Shown here: in pieces, positions 10,252 to 19,386 of the stretch
How the letters are laid out: each line of letters starts with the position of its first letter
How positions within the stretch are numbered: the stretch's first letter is position 1
NCBI GenBank assembly: GCA_023439125.1
Contig: JAEXOU010000005.1
Coordinates: forward strand, 1-64,000
From: Bacillota bacterium
GTDB lineage: Bacteria; Bacillota; Clostridia; Lachnospirales; Lachnospiraceae
Reading direction: 5' to 3'
DNA: 64,000 nucleotides
Program-made: the position numbers and the translations under genes
The notes under the pieces: generated by a model
Told to the model about the DNA's origin: nothing
Seen by the model: the letters and a program-made list of their open reading frames with translations, nothing else
The model's database searches: none

Positions 10252-11490
10252 ATGAAGAAGCGCATATTACTAATCTCAGTAATAACTGTGATTTTTGTTG
10301 GTATTATATTAGGTACTACTACATACTTTTTGAGTAAAAATGAGGGAGCCCCTTTCGGAATTGTCGAGGCTAGTGATATAAAGTTTCGCGACGATTATGT
10401 CATTCAATGGAAAGATACTGCGTTTGAGAATCTGATTCGTCAGTATCTTGGTAAAGAGAGTGGCGATATACATTATGATGATGTTAAGTTGATTGAAGAT
10501 ATCGAGATATGGGGACAGGTAATCGCAAGGCAAGGAGACCATTTTGATGGGACTTCATTGAATAAAGATAATTTTGTTGTTCATTTTTATGATGCTAGAG
10601 AGGGTAATACTATAGCTCAAATAGAGGGTAAGAATGACGGTAAAATAAAAAGCATGGCAGACTTAGAACACTTCACAAGCTTGAAAACTCTATCTTTGAA
10701 TTATCAAGAATGTCTGGATATCACAGCTCTTGCGAATGTAGACTCCATTGACTGTCTGCACAGACTTGAAGACCTGACTCTAATAAGTGATAGTTTAGTG
10801 GACATTTCCGTAGTATCGAATTTGATTGCGCTTAAATCATTGAGATTGGATTATAATAATATTCTTGATATATTACCAATTTCAAAGCTGATTGATTTAA
10901 ACTATGTAAGCTTTTACGACAGTGAGCAATTATCTTTTTCTGATGTACTAGGTTTGAGAGAATTAAATAATGTTATTATCTTTAGCAGTGTCAATACGGT
11001 TGATCTGAGTGTATTCAATGGTATGTCAGAACTTACTAAAATGGTTTTAGTGGGTAATGAAAATATAGATTATAGTTTATTAACCAAGCTAAATTTGGAT
11101 TATCTTATGATATCTTGTGAAGATTCAAAATTCCAGATTGTCAATCAACTAACAACGCTCACAACCTTACGACTGTATGGTGAAGGATATTGGACTCAAA
11201 CTGGAGGTTTAACTAATATTTCTGGGATTGAGAACCTTAGTAATCTTAAGTATTTAGAATTGAGAGCTCCGAACTGCCACGATATTTCCGCACTTGCTTC
11301 ACTAGTTAACCTTGAGGAGCTTATTCTTAAATTGCCTGATGATTGTGATATTACAGCGTTAACAAAGATTGAAAGTCTAAAGAAGGTTGGTGTTTATACG
11401 GATTCTGCATCAAATGGTGATTCTAGATTAGTAGATAGAGTTATTACTCTGTTACCGACTAATGTTCAAGTCTCACCTTACTATTATTAA
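10252..11490 (+). CDS. Membrane-anchored leucine-rich repeat protein
   Basis: This is a 412-residue protein with an N-terminal membrane segment or uncleaved signal (residues 4-26), a linker to about residue 130, then internalin-style leucine-rich repeats of about 22-24 residues to the C terminus (for example LKTLSLNYQECLDITALANV, LKSLRLDYNNILDILPISKL). Proteins of this type are displayed outside the membrane and bind other proteins or polymers. The start has AAGGAGATG upstream. No catalytic motif is visible. Confidence 0.75.
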   Translation: MKKRILLISVITVIFVGIILGTTTYFLSKNEGAPFGIVEASDIKFRDDYVIQWKDTAFENLIRQYLGKESGDIHYDDVKLIEDIEIWGQVIARQGDHFDGTSLNKDNFVVHFYDAREGNTIAQIEGKNDGKIKSMADLEHFTSLKTLSLNYQECLDITALANVDSIDCLHRLEDLTLISDSLVDISVVSNLIALKSLRLDYNNILDILPISKLIDLNYVSFYDSEQLSFSDVLGLRELNNVIIFSSVNTVDLSVFNGMSELTKMVLVGNENIDYSLLTKLNLDYLMISCEDSKFQIVNQLTTLTTLRLYGEGYWTQTGGLTNISGIENLSNLKYLELRAPNCHDISALASLVNLEELILKLPDDCDITALTKIESLKKVGVYTDSASNGDSRLVDRVITLLPTNVQVSPYYY

Positions 11491-11517
11491 TCATACATAA
11501 ATGAAAGCTAAGTTTAT

Positions 11518-11919
11518 TTATAAATCGTTCCAGTTTGGTAATGGGGAATCATTTTTGATTGCTTCATTAACCAAGCTGTAGTAACGAATCTTTTTCTGCA
11601 GATGTGTAAGTCCTGTTTCTAAATCCTTCATGATTTCTAAAGTTTTCTCTTCCTGAGTTTTCATCATGTCTAATATTTTCTCAGAATTGGCCACCATGTC
11701 TTTTTCATATGAGAAAAAAGCTTTTATTTCATCTAAAGGAAGAAGGGCTTTTTTAAAGCATTCTATGGCATTCAAGCGATCTACATGTGATTCGTCGTAG
11801 ACTCTACGATATGAATTTACATGCTCTACATTTTCAAGTAATCCAATTTTTTCATAATAACGTATTGTCGATGCTGGTAAATGAAACATTTTTGAGAGTT
11901 CAGTAATTGTATAGGACAT
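11518..11919 (-). CDS. MerR-family transcriptional regulator
   Basis: This is a 133-residue protein. The N terminus YTITELSKMFHLPASTIRYYEKIGLL is the MerR winged-helix signature, followed by a dimerising coiled coil. It lacks the metal-binding Cys pattern of MerR or CueR and resembles the AdhR/NmlR group that responds to aldehydes. The start is ATG 11919, preceded by GGAGG; an upstream in-frame start (11958) has no site. It is divergent from the alcohol dehydrogenase operon and its likely operator is in the shared 83-bp gap. Confidence 0.85.
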   Translation of the reverse strand: MSYTITELSKMFHLPASTIRYYEKIGLLENVEHVNSYRRVYDESHVDRLNAIECFKKALLPLDEIKAFFSYEKDMVANSEKILDMMKTQEEKTLEIMKDLETGLTHLQKKIRYYSLVNEAIKNDSPLPNWNDL

Positions 11920-11937
11920 AATTCCTCCATAAAAAGC

Positions 11938-11968
11938 TTGACTTAAAGTTAACTTCAAGTTGTATAGT
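11938..11968 (+). promoter_or_regulatory. MerR-type promoter and operator for the dehydrogenase operon
   Basis: TTGACT (11938-11943) and TATAGT (11963-11968) are separated by 19 bp, the over-long spacing characteristic of MerR-activated promoters. The spacer is a 20-bp near-perfect dyad (ACTTAAAGTTAACTTCAAGT, 11941-11960). It points at the gene starting at 12003. Confidence 0.8.
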
Positions 11969-12002
11969 ATACTTATAATACTAAAAACTAGTGAGGTTTA
12001 CA

Positions 12003-13181
12003 ATGGAAAATTTTAATTTTTATTCACCTACATTTTTTGCATTCGGTAAGGACCGTGAGAGCGATTGTGGGGAGTTGGTAAAGAGATTTGGTGGTAGCAA
12101 GGTATTAATTCATTACGGTGGTGGCTCTGTAGTACGTTCTGGATTACTTGATAGAGTAAAGGAGTCTCTTAAGAAGGTTGACATTGAATTTGTTGAGCTT
12201 GGTGGTGCTATGCCTAATCCAAGAAGTGGTCTTGTTTATGAAGGAATTGAACTTTGTAAAAAAGAGAAAGTTAATTTTATTCTTGCAGTTGGTGGCGGAA
12301 GTGCAATCGATTCTTCTAAGGCAATTGCTGCTGGTGTAGTATATGACGGAGATTTCTGGGATTTTTATCAGGGGAAAAGAATTGAAGAAGCACTTCCTGT
12401 AGGTACAATCCTTACAATTGCCGCTGCAGGTTCTGAAGGTTCGCCTGATTCAGTTATCACCAATGAGGATGGAATGATTAAGAGAGGTGCATCAGGAGAT
12501 GCAATCCGTCCTAAGTTCTCTATCTTAAATCCTGCTCTTACAGAAACTCTTCCTGCATACCAGACTGCGTGTGGTATTACAGATATCGTTGCACATTTAT
12601 ATGAGCGTTACCTTACAAACTCTAAAGATGTTGAAGTTACAGACCGCCTGATTGAGTCACTCATCCTTACCATGAAGGCAGAGGCTCCTAAGGTTATGGC
12701 TAATCTTAAGGATTATGAAGCTAGAGCAAACATTATGTGGGCTGGAATGGTTGCTCATAATAATATTGTTGGTGTTGGACGTTCTCAGGACTGGACTAGC
12801 CATCAGATAGAACACGAATTATCTGCATTGTATGATTGTGCTCATGGAGCAGGACTTGCTGTAACAATGCCAGCTGTCTTTACTTATAATATGTCTCATG
12901 ATATTATGAGATTTGCACAGATTGCGGTTAGAGTATGGGGATGTCAGATGGATTTTGCTCATCCTGAAGTTACCGCTAAGGAAGGAATCGAGGCACTTAG
13001 AAGCTTCTTAATTTCGATTGGAATGCCTAAGAACTTTGAGGAACTTGGCGCAAAGGAAGAAGATATTGAGAAGCTAGCATACACCTGCTGTTACGGAAAA
13101 GGAAATGAAAGCGGAACAATAGGTGGATTTGTGTCTCTGAAACAACAGGATGTAGAAGCAATTTATAAATTGATGGTTTAG
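12003..13181 (+). CDS. Iron-containing alcohol dehydrogenase (BdhA/YqhD-like)
   Basis: This is a 392-residue group III alcohol dehydrogenase that should reduce aldehydes to alcohols with NAD(P)H. The GGGSAIDSSKAIA motif of the nucleotide domain is at about residue 97. The metal ligands fit D and H in GITDIVAHLYERY, then HQIEHELSALYDCAHGAGL. GTGAGG lies 6 bases before ATG 12003. It is the first gene of a three-gene operon and paralogous to the third. Given the MerR-type promoter, detoxification of reactive aldehydes is a reasonable inference. Confidence 0.88.
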   Translation: MENFNFYSPTFFAFGKDRESDCGELVKRFGGSKVLIHYGGGSVVRSGLLDRVKESLKKVDIEFVELGGAMPNPRSGLVYEGIELCKKEKVNFILAVGGGSAIDSSKAIAAGVVYDGDFWDFYQGKRIEEALPVGTILTIAAAGSEGSPDSVITNEDGMIKRGASGDAIRPKFSILNPALTETLPAYQTACGITDIVAHLYERYLTNSKDVEVTDRLIESLILTMKAEAPKVMANLKDYEARANIMWAGMVAHNNIVGVGRSQDWTSHQIEHELSALYDCAHGAGLAVTMPAVFTYNMSHDIMRFAQIAVRVWGCQMDFAHPEVTAKEGIEALRSFLISIGMPKNFEELGAKEEDIEKLAYTCCYGKGNESGTIGGFVSLKQQDVEAIYKLMV

Positions 13182-13202
13182 TAAAGGAAGGGAGCTAATA
13201 AG

Positions 13203-14129
13203 ATGCAAAAAGTAAATATCGCAAATGGACCAGAGAATGTATCCAGACTTATACTTGGCTGTATGCGTATGCCAGCTCTTTCAGTAGAAGATGCAGCAAA
13301 TATGATTCAGACAGCCTATGATTTAGGTATTAACTTCATAGATCACGCCACATGTTATGGTAACGGTGAAGCAGAAACAAGATTCGGTGATGCCATTGCT
13401 CTTACCAACGTAAAACGTGAAGATTTAATTATTCAGTCAAAATGTGGTCTTAGGTTTGACAAGCAGATCTTTGACTGGAGAAAGTCAAATATTATTGAAA
13501 GTGTCGATGGAATTCTTAAGAGATTAAAAATGGAATACCTAGATGTTCTGCTATTACATAGACCTGATTTGTTATATGACCCAAAACAGATAGCAGAAGC
13601 GTTTGATGAACTTGAAGCTGCAGGAAAGGTTCGCTATTTTGGTGTCAGCAATACGATGCCTATGCAGATTGAATTATTAAAGAAATATGTAAAACAACCT
13701 CTTAAGATTAACCAGTTGCAGCTTTCGTTAGAGCAGTCACAGTTGATCGATCAGGGTTTATATATGAACAATAAAACGACAGATATGTCAAGTATGCGTG
13801 ATGGAGGTGCTCTTGATTACTGTCGTCTCAATGATATTACCATTCAGGCATGGTCTCCACTTCAGCATGGAATGTTTAAGGGTATGTTTATCGATAACCC
13901 TGAATTTCCAGAGATGAACAAGGTTCTTTATGAATTAGCTAATCAGTATGGTGTTACAAAAGCAGCTATCGCGATTGCATGGATTCTTAGACACCCAGCT
14001 AAGATGCAAGTAATTGCTGGAACTATGAATCCAGTACATCTTACCGAAATGGCAGAGGCGTGCAAAATCGATCTCACTCATGAAGAATGGTACAAGTTAT
14101 ATCTTTCTTCTGGAAAATTCTTACCTTAA
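13203..14129 (+). CDS. Aldo/keto reductase
   Basis: This is a 308-residue TIM-barrel oxidoreductase that reduces carbonyls with NADPH. FIDHATCYGNGEAE carries the catalytic D and Y, with K in IIQSKCG and H in DVLLLHRPD; the C-terminal part (IAIAWILRHPAKMQVIAGT) is the cofactor-binding region. It is of the YdhF type. It lies 21 bp after the first dehydrogenase in the same operon. Confidence 0.88.
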   Translation: MQKVNIANGPENVSRLILGCMRMPALSVEDAANMIQTAYDLGINFIDHATCYGNGEAETRFGDAIALTNVKREDLIIQSKCGLRFDKQIFDWRKSNIIESVDGILKRLKMEYLDVLLLHRPDLLYDPKQIAEAFDELEAAGKVRYFGVSNTMPMQIELLKKYVKQPLKINQLQLSLEQSQLIDQGLYMNNKTTDMSSMRDGGALDYCRLNDITIQAWSPLQHGMFKGMFIDNPEFPEMNKVLYELANQYGVTKAAIAIAWILRHPAKMQVIAGTMNPVHLTEMAEACKIDLTHEEWYKLYLSSGKFLP

Positions 14130-14160
14130 GGAGATAGCTGAAAATTAGAGGAGGATTCTT

Positions 14161-15339
14161 ATGCAAAATTTTCAATATTATACACCAACTAAAGTAGTAT
14201 TTGGAAAAGGAACAGAAAGGCAGATAGCACAATTAATTGAGGAATTTGGAGGGAAGAAAGTACTAATCCATTATGGTGGGGGTAGTGTGATAAAGTCAGG
14301 ACTTATGCAGACTGTAACAGATCTCCTAAAAGAAGCTAATATCTCTTATGTTTCACTTGGTGGAGCAGTTCCTAATCCACGTTTGGGATTAGTTTATGAA
14401 GGAATAGAATTATGTAAAAAGGAAAATGTGGATTTTATTCTTGCAGTGGGAGGTGGAAGTGCCATTGATTCTGCAAAAGCCATAGGATATGGCGTAACGA
14501 ACGAAGGAGATGTATGGGACTTTTATGATTATAAAAGAAAGGCAACTGCATGCCTTCCAATAGGTGTTATTTTGACCTTATCTGCAACAGGTAGTGAGAT
14601 GAGTGATTCATCCGTAATTACAAAGGAAGAAGGATTAGTAAAACGTGGTTACAGTAGCAATTTTAGCCGTCCCAAATTTGCAATCATGAATCCAGAACTG
14701 ACGATGACACTTCCAGATTATCAGACTGCGTGTGGATGTACTGACATCATGATGCATACCATGGAGAGATATTTTACACAGGGAGCAAATTTGGAGCTCA
14801 CTGATGCTATTGCTGAGGGATTGATTCGTACCGTTATGAGTAATGCAAGGATTCTTGTAAAAGATCCAAAGAACTATGAAGCTAGAGCTGAAGTTATGTG
14901 GGCAGGAAGTCTTGCTCATAATGGTCTGACAGGATGTGGTAATGATGGCGGTGACTGGATGGCTCATAAATTAGAGCATGAATTAGGCGGAATGTTCGAT
15001 GTAGCTCATGGAGCAGGCCTTGCTGCGGTGTGGGGAAGCTGGGCTAGATACGTATACTTAAATTGTCTTCCTAGATTCAAAAAATTTGCAGTTAATGTTA
15101 TGGGAGTCGAGAATTCTGGTTCCGATGAAGAAATAGCATTAAAAGGAATCGAAGCAATGGAAAATTTTTATCGTGAAATCCATATGCCTACAAATCTTCG
15201 TGAATTAGGTGTCAATGCAACTAATGAACAGTTGGCAGATATGGCACATAAATGTGCGGTAGGCGTTGGTGGAGCTAAGGGTTCTGCTAAGCTGCTGAAT
15301 GAAGATGACATGCTCGCCATTTTCAAAGCTTGCAGATAA
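14161..15339 (+). CDS. Iron-containing alcohol dehydrogenase (second paralogue)
   Basis: This is a 392-residue group III alcohol dehydrogenase, clearly similar along its length to the product of the gene at 12003 (for example KVLIHYGGGSVIKSGL and FILAVGGGSAIDSAKAIG). Metal ligands lie in GCTDIMMHTMERY and HKLEHELGGMFDVAHGAGL. Two similar enzymes around an aldo/keto reductase suggest a duplicated carbonyl-reducing module with different substrate ranges. AGAGGAGG precedes the ATG. Confidence 0.88.
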   Translation: MQNFQYYTPTKVVFGKGTERQIAQLIEEFGGKKVLIHYGGGSVIKSGLMQTVTDLLKEANISYVSLGGAVPNPRLGLVYEGIELCKKENVDFILAVGGGSAIDSAKAIGYGVTNEGDVWDFYDYKRKATACLPIGVILTLSATGSEMSDSSVITKEEGLVKRGYSSNFSRPKFAIMNPELTMTLPDYQTACGCTDIMMHTMERYFTQGANLELTDAIAEGLIRTVMSNARILVKDPKNYEARAEVMWAGSLAHNGLTGCGNDGGDWMAHKLEHELGGMFDVAHGAGLAAVWGSWARYVYLNCLPRFKKFAVNVMGVENSGSDEEIALKGIEAMENFYREIHMPTNLRELGVNATNEQLADMAHKCAVGVGGAKGSAKLLNEDDMLAIFKACR

Positions 15340-15350
15340 AGGAGTTTATT

Positions 15351-15806
15351 ATGAGTGACATTATAGAAGGAGAAAGACTATTAACGCAAGAAGAAAGAAA
15401 TATTATTATAACAAATAGAAAAAATAACAAACTAATAATGAGAACTCTTCTCGCTGTTTTATTTTTTCTATTCTGTATGGCATTCGTTTGTATATTATTA
15501 TTTCCGCCCCTACGAAAAGCACTTGTTCCATTTACTCTACTGATATGTTTTGGGGTAGGTTTTAGTATATGGGTAAATATAAAAATGAGTAAATTATTAT
15601 GCTTAGATAGTGTATATGTTAGAGAAGCAATTTTTGAAAGTTGTAATAAGTACCATGATGCTAATTTTAAAATTAAAAGAAATGGAAAAATTGAACTTTA
15701 CACTCATAGGGCTCAAATAAACGAAAAAATCACAAGAGGTGATAAAGTTATATTAATTCCTTTTCAAAAAATGTTGTTGGTATTTTTATGCCGTTCAGAT
15801 GGATAA
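15351..15806 (+). CDS. Small two-helix membrane protein
   Basis: This is a 151-residue protein with two adjacent membrane helices (about residues 27-50 and 56-75) followed by a basic cytoplasmic domain, the layout of YcxB-like proteins; the family is not certain. ATG 15351 has AAAGGAG upstream, 12 bp after the dehydrogenase stop, so it is probably the last gene of that operon. Confidence 0.65.
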   Translation: MSDIIEGERLLTQEERNIIITNRKNNKLIMRTLLAVLFFLFCMAFVCILLFPPLRKALVPFTLLICFGVGFSIWVNIKMSKLLCLDSVYVREAIFESCNKYHDANFKIKRNGKIELYTHRAQINEKITRGDKVILIPFQKMLLVFLCRSDG

Positions 15807-15841
15807 AGGTTAGTGATGATTCGGTTCGAGTTTGGAATGTA

Positions 15842-16080
15842 AGCGTTTAGCACAAGCGTAATACGAATATAAAGGTCTAGTAGGAGTTTACTTCTACTGG
15901 ACCTTTTTTTGGATTGCGCGCCGCACGTATATGAGCATGAAGCCCACAAGATTTTAGTGAGCGAGCGAATAAACGCGCTTATGCTAAATGTTTAAGGAAA
16001 GGCGACAGCCCCCTATGAGCAAGAAGTGAAGCATGGTTTTTGCGGAACGGAATGTGAATAGGAGGTACGTAGTTTGTGCG
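15842..16080. repeat. Dispersed modular intergenic repeat, copy 2
   Basis: It contains CGTTTAGCACAAGCGTAAT, a hairpin module (AGTAGGAGTTTACTTCTACT type) and GGCGACAGCCCCCTATGAG, the modules of the 7070 copy, plus GAAGTGAAGCATGGTTTTTG, which recurs at 16848. The hairpin module recurs at 51954-52020. I see no gene in 15807-16258. Confidence 0.6.
15871..15910. terminator. Hairpin terminator after the dehydrogenase operon
   Basis: AAAGGTCTAGTAG and CTACTGGACCTTT pair around a short loop, followed by a run of seven T. It lies 65 bp after the membrane-protein stop and within the dispersed repeat. Confidence 0.7.
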
Positions 16081-16258
16081 TTAATTATAGGTCAAGGCTA
16101 ATATCGAATCGGGTAAGGTATAAGTGAAAAGCGAATAGTAAAAACACAATAAATCTAGTATTGACATCTAATAACATAATATGGAAAATATAGATATAGG
16201 CAAAAGATTCAAGAATTACTTAATGAGACAATAAAATTGTAGTGGAAGGAAAAATTAT

Positions 16259-16831
16259 ATGAAAATATGGACGCTCAATGTAGATTTCGGAGACTTTCAA
16301 TCATTTGAGCTGCAAAATAGTGATAAACAATTCAAGAAAGAATTTAGAAAAAAAATAGAAAGTGGAACTCCTCAGAATGGAGAGCTAGATAATTTAGAAT
16401 TAATAGAATTAGATAGTGGGGAAGTTTGTGATATGCCAAAGTTTTGGACATGTGGAGGAACGTTGTTATTTAGCAAACGTGCCAAAGAAATATTATGTGA
16501 CCTACTTCTTGATTGTGTAGAATTTATTCCTATGAAATTTCAAGATACAACATTATATCTGGTAAATATATTGAGAATTCTTGATGCAGTTAATTATGAG
16601 AAAGCGGAATTGGAAATATTTCCATCTGGTTCGGTTATAGGTATTATTAAAAGCTCTTTTATTGTTAGTAAAATTAAAGGGGTAAATATGTTCAAAGTGA
16701 TGTTGAAGGAACATATTTATTTAACAGAAATATATGTATCTACAGAATTTAAAACCAAAGTCGAAGAGAACCATTTAACAGGTTTTCGATTTACTGAGGT
16801 TTGGGATTCAGATGTAGAAGCTATCTATTAA
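16259..16831 (+). CDS. Immunity-like protein (DUF1629/MXAN_0049 type)
   Basis: This is a 190-residue soluble protein. TLLFSKRAKEILCDLL, VEFIPM, YLVNILRILDAVN and the ending FKTKVEENHLTGFRFTEVW fit the DUF1629-type immunity family, which neutralises polymorphic toxins. The assignment is from memory of the pattern only. No cognate toxin is adjacent; a secreted nuclease lies 650 bp downstream. It is flanked by dispersed repeats, as is usual for accessory genes. Confidence 0.55.
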   Translation: MKIWTLNVDFGDFQSFELQNSDKQFKKEFRKKIESGTPQNGELDNLELIELDSGEVCDMPKFWTCGGTLLFSKRAKEILCDLLLDCVEFIPMKFQDTTLYLVNILRILDAVNYEKAELEIFPSGSVIGIIKSSFIVSKIKGVNMFKVMLKEHIYLTEIYVSTEFKTKVEENHLTGFRFTEVWDSDVEAIY

Positions 16832-16840
16832 ATGGACAAA

Positions 16841-16889
16841 GAAGCAAGAAGTGAAGCATGGTTTTTGCGGAACGGATTGCGAATAGGGG
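16841..16889. repeat. Dispersed modular intergenic repeat, partial copy 3
   Basis: GAAGTGAAGCATGGTTTTTG and GCGGAACGGATTGCGAATAGG match 16023-16062. It directly follows the immunity-like gene and abuts the membrane-protein remnant. Confidence 0.55.
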
Positions 16890-17184
16890 TAAAAGACATT
16901 GGCATTAGTGCTATAATCATATCATTGTCGTTGCTAAATGAAGTTCCTACTTATTTTGTTTTTTTATAGCTTTTGGAATTTGTCTGTTTTATATTTTGTA
17001 CAATTCGAAGAACGTAAATAAAATTAGTAATACAATATTATTGGTAGTTGCTTGCTTTTTTGTTGATATTGCATTTTTTAATGTACTGAATATATTTAGA
17101 TTTTTAGTGTTTACAATATGTATACTAGGTTATTTTGGTTTAATATATATTAAAAAGCCTTGTAGTATTGCAGCGATCCTGTGA
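16890..17184 (+). pseudogene. Frameshifted membrane-protein remnant
   Basis: Two frames join into one hydrophobic protein. The first reads GVKDIGISAIIISLSLLNEVPTYF and runs into a T7 tract (about 16958-16966). The second continues FIAFGICLFYILYNSKN and ends with YFGLIYIKKP. A one-base slip in the T tract would explain the break. There is no ribosome site or ATG, and the 5' end lies against the dispersed repeat. I do not recognise the parent gene. Confidence 0.45.
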
Positions 17185-17202
17185 ATCCGCTAGCGTATAT
17201 AG

Positions 17203-17308
17203 TATTATTTTAACATGATTTTATAAGAGGCCTCAAAGCCTATAACTATAGCATATATACAAGTTATAGTTATAGGCTTTGAGGGTTCTTTTATTTTGAT
17301 TTCATTAA
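17203..17308. repeat. Dispersed hairpin repeat, copy 2, with perfect 20-bp stem
   Basis: It matches 9917-10018 in flanks and core. CCTCAAAGCCTATAACTATA (17231-17250) pairs perfectly with 17265-17284 around a 14-base loop, followed by GTTCTTTTATTTT. It can terminate transcripts and may be a small mobile repeat. Confidence 0.65.
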
Positions 17309-17484
17309 CAAAGTTACATCTCGCTTTACTATTAAGTTATTTGTCAATTAATTTTGATTGTCGCTTAACAATCAAAAGATAATAATTTGAAAAATTTGTA
17401 ATATATAAAGATATAATGTCATAAACTATGATATAATGTAGTATGTGATAAGATAGTTTTAAGTTCATAAGAGGAGGGTTAAAT

Positions 17485-18426
17485 ATGCGAATTGAGGATG
17501 AAGATACTAAAAATAAGATTCAAAAACATGGATTGCTGAAATTATACATAAAGAGAAAATTAGCAATTGCTATTTTCATGGTATTAGTACTAAGTGTTAC
17601 AAGTGTAATTGTAGATAGTAATTTTATCAATTCTATATTTACTAGCATAACTGCTGATGCTGCAAATAGCAATGTAACTATAGTCACCAAAAATAAAGTT
17701 AAATACGTAAAGTTTAAAAAGAAAACGTATAAGGTCATAAATGTAAAAGGTGGAGACTTATCAGGTACAAGAAAAAAGAATGTAGCGGTTGATATCGGCT
17801 ATGGAGAACGAGTATATTGGGGATTGACAAATAAATACGGACAACTAATATATGTAATTGCTGATAAAATCACACTACAAGACGAAGAAATTGAAAAAGT
17901 AAATTCTGATGGTAGATATTACGATGATGAAGCAAAAGTTAAAGGCACAGAACGAGAGGACTTGGATGAAGGTCATGTCATTGCAGATTCACTTGGCGGT
18001 GTATCAAATGCTTATAATATTACCCCACAGAACAGTACACTAAATCGATATGGTGATCAAGCATATATGGAAAAGATAATACGAGATGCAGGTGGTTGTA
18101 AAAATTTCATAGCAACAATTACTTATCCAGACACTAAAACACAAATACCATCTCACTATAATTATAAGTATGAGTTAAATGGAGAATCTGTGGAAGATGA
18201 TTTTGATAATGTTGATCCAGATGTAGTTAATGCTACAATAACACCAGAGCCAACAAGTGACAAATCTGATGAAGCTAAAGAATTAAAGAAAGTGGATACC
18301 AATGGAAATGGTAAAGTGACAATAGCTGAAGCTAAAGCTGCTGGGTTTAAAATGCCTATTACAAAAGAGCATTGGTTATATAAGTATATGACTGATGGTG
18401 ACGGAGATGGGATGGTAGGAGAGTAA
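17485..18426 (+). CDS. Secreted DNA/RNA non-specific endonuclease
   Basis: This is a 313-residue protein. A basic N terminus and hydrophobic helix (about 27-55) export or anchor it. The central nuclease domain carries LDEGHVIADSLGGVSNAYNITPQNSTLN, with the catalytic His of the DRGH motif (here DEGH) and the metal-binding Asn, as in NucA/EndA-type nucleases. A DxDxDG-like calcium motif region at the end (NGNGKVTIAEAKAAGF, then MTDGDGDGMVGE) is common on secreted Firmicute nucleases. It probably degrades extracellular nucleic acids. GAGGAGGG precedes ATG 17485. Confidence 0.85.
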   Translation: MRIEDEDTKNKIQKHGLLKLYIKRKLAIAIFMVLVLSVTSVIVDSNFINSIFTSITADAANSNVTIVTKNKVKYVKFKKKTYKVINVKGGDLSGTRKKNVAVDIGYGERVYWGLTNKYGQLIYVIADKITLQDEEIEKVNSDGRYYDDEAKVKGTEREDLDEGHVIADSLGGVSNAYNITPQNSTLNRYGDQAYMEKIIRDAGGCKNFIATITYPDTKTQIPSHYNYKYELNGESVEDDFDNVDPDVVNATITPEPTSDKSDEAKELKKVDTNGNGKVTIAEAKAAGFKMPITKEHWLYKYMTDGDGDGMVGE

Positions 18427-18479
18427 AGCAATAAATTAGCGAATGGCAATTACCTTTAAGTAATTGTTGGAGGTATATT

Positions 18480-18932
18480 ATGGATTTTACGATAGAAATA
18501 GAAAATATAAATTCTTTGGAAGTCACGGGATTAATTGATGAACTATCAGCGGAATTGGAAGGTATTACAGGAAACAGTGGTAGAGGTAGTTTTGACAACT
18601 CTGATATCAAAAATCCAAGGTCAATATTTGTAATTGCTAGGGAAGGTAATATAGCAGTTGGATGTGGTGCGTTCCGAGAATTATCAGATGACACAGCTGA
18701 AATTAAACGGATGTATGCCAAAAAAAAATCAGTTGGGGTAGGTGGAAGAATTCTTGCTTATCTGGAGGAACAGGCTAAGGAATTAGGATATAGCCGCTTT
18801 GTACTGGAAACAAGAAAGTGCAATGAAAAGGCGGTGTCCTTTTATCAGCGACATGGATATAGAGTGATAAAAAATTATGGAAAGTATGCCAAGATGCAAG
18901 AGGCTGTATGTTTCGAAAAAATACTCAGATGA
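18480..18932 (+). CDS. GNAT-family N-acetyltransferase
   Basis: This is a 150-residue protein. The acetyl-CoA binding motif A region is seen in AEIKRMYAKKKSVGVGGRILAYLEEQA, followed by YSRFVLETRKCNEKAVSFYQRHGY. The substrate cannot be predicted. TGGAGG precedes the ATG. It lies 53 bp after the nuclease gene. Confidence 0.85.
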   Translation: MDFTIEIENINSLEVTGLIDELSAELEGITGNSGRGSFDNSDIKNPRSIFVIAREGNIAVGCGAFRELSDDTAEIKRMYAKKKSVGVGGRILAYLEEQAKELGYSRFVLETRKCNEKAVSFYQRHGYRVIKNYGKYAKMQEAVCFEKILR

Positions 18933-18972
18933 TTTTATGTTAGCTTAATAAACAATGATATAGAGATATTTG

Positions 18973-19013
18973 AAAGCATTTAAAAACTCTTTTAGTTTTT
19001 AGGTGCTTTTTTT
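18973..19013 (+). terminator. Hairpin terminator after the acetyltransferase
   Basis: AAAGCA, TAAAAACT and the complementary AGTTTTTA, TGCTTT form an interrupted stem followed by T7. Confidence 0.7.
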
Positions 19014-19020
19014 GTATATT

Positions 19021-19153
19021 AGGAAATTCCTCTGAATTTCCTAATATATAAAAAATACTCCGCAGGATGCGCACTACGCTACGCTACGGCGCGGAACAAA
19101 AGCTGTGCTTGTAAGGTGTTGCTCGTGAGAGTGTGCAAAGCACACTTTTGTTC
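19021..19153. repeat. Structured intergenic element, copy 1
   Basis: A small hairpin (AGGAAATTC CTCT GAATTTCCT) is followed by CGCACTACGCTACGCTACGG and a hairpin whose arms are GAACAAAAG-TGTGCTT (19094-19110) and AAG-CACA-CTTTTGTTC (19138-19153). The same arrangement is at 56094-56240 with near identity in the second half. GC content is above the surroundings. It could be a MITE-like element or a structured RNA. Confidence 0.7.
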
Positions 19154-19386
19154 TATTACAAATTGTCGATGATGTATAATAAAGAATAAAAAGTTCAGTA
19201 ATATCTAGGGATTGAAAGACTGTTGATGTTATGTTTGTAGAGAGACAGTCTGAGAGAATGATGGTAGAATAAATAGTAAATATATGGTAAAATAGTAGGT
19301 GAAAATTTCAAAAAAACGGTTATAATTGAATTAATAAGAGAGGGAGGAATTATCATTTAAGAAGCACGATTCATTAAACTTCTGAT

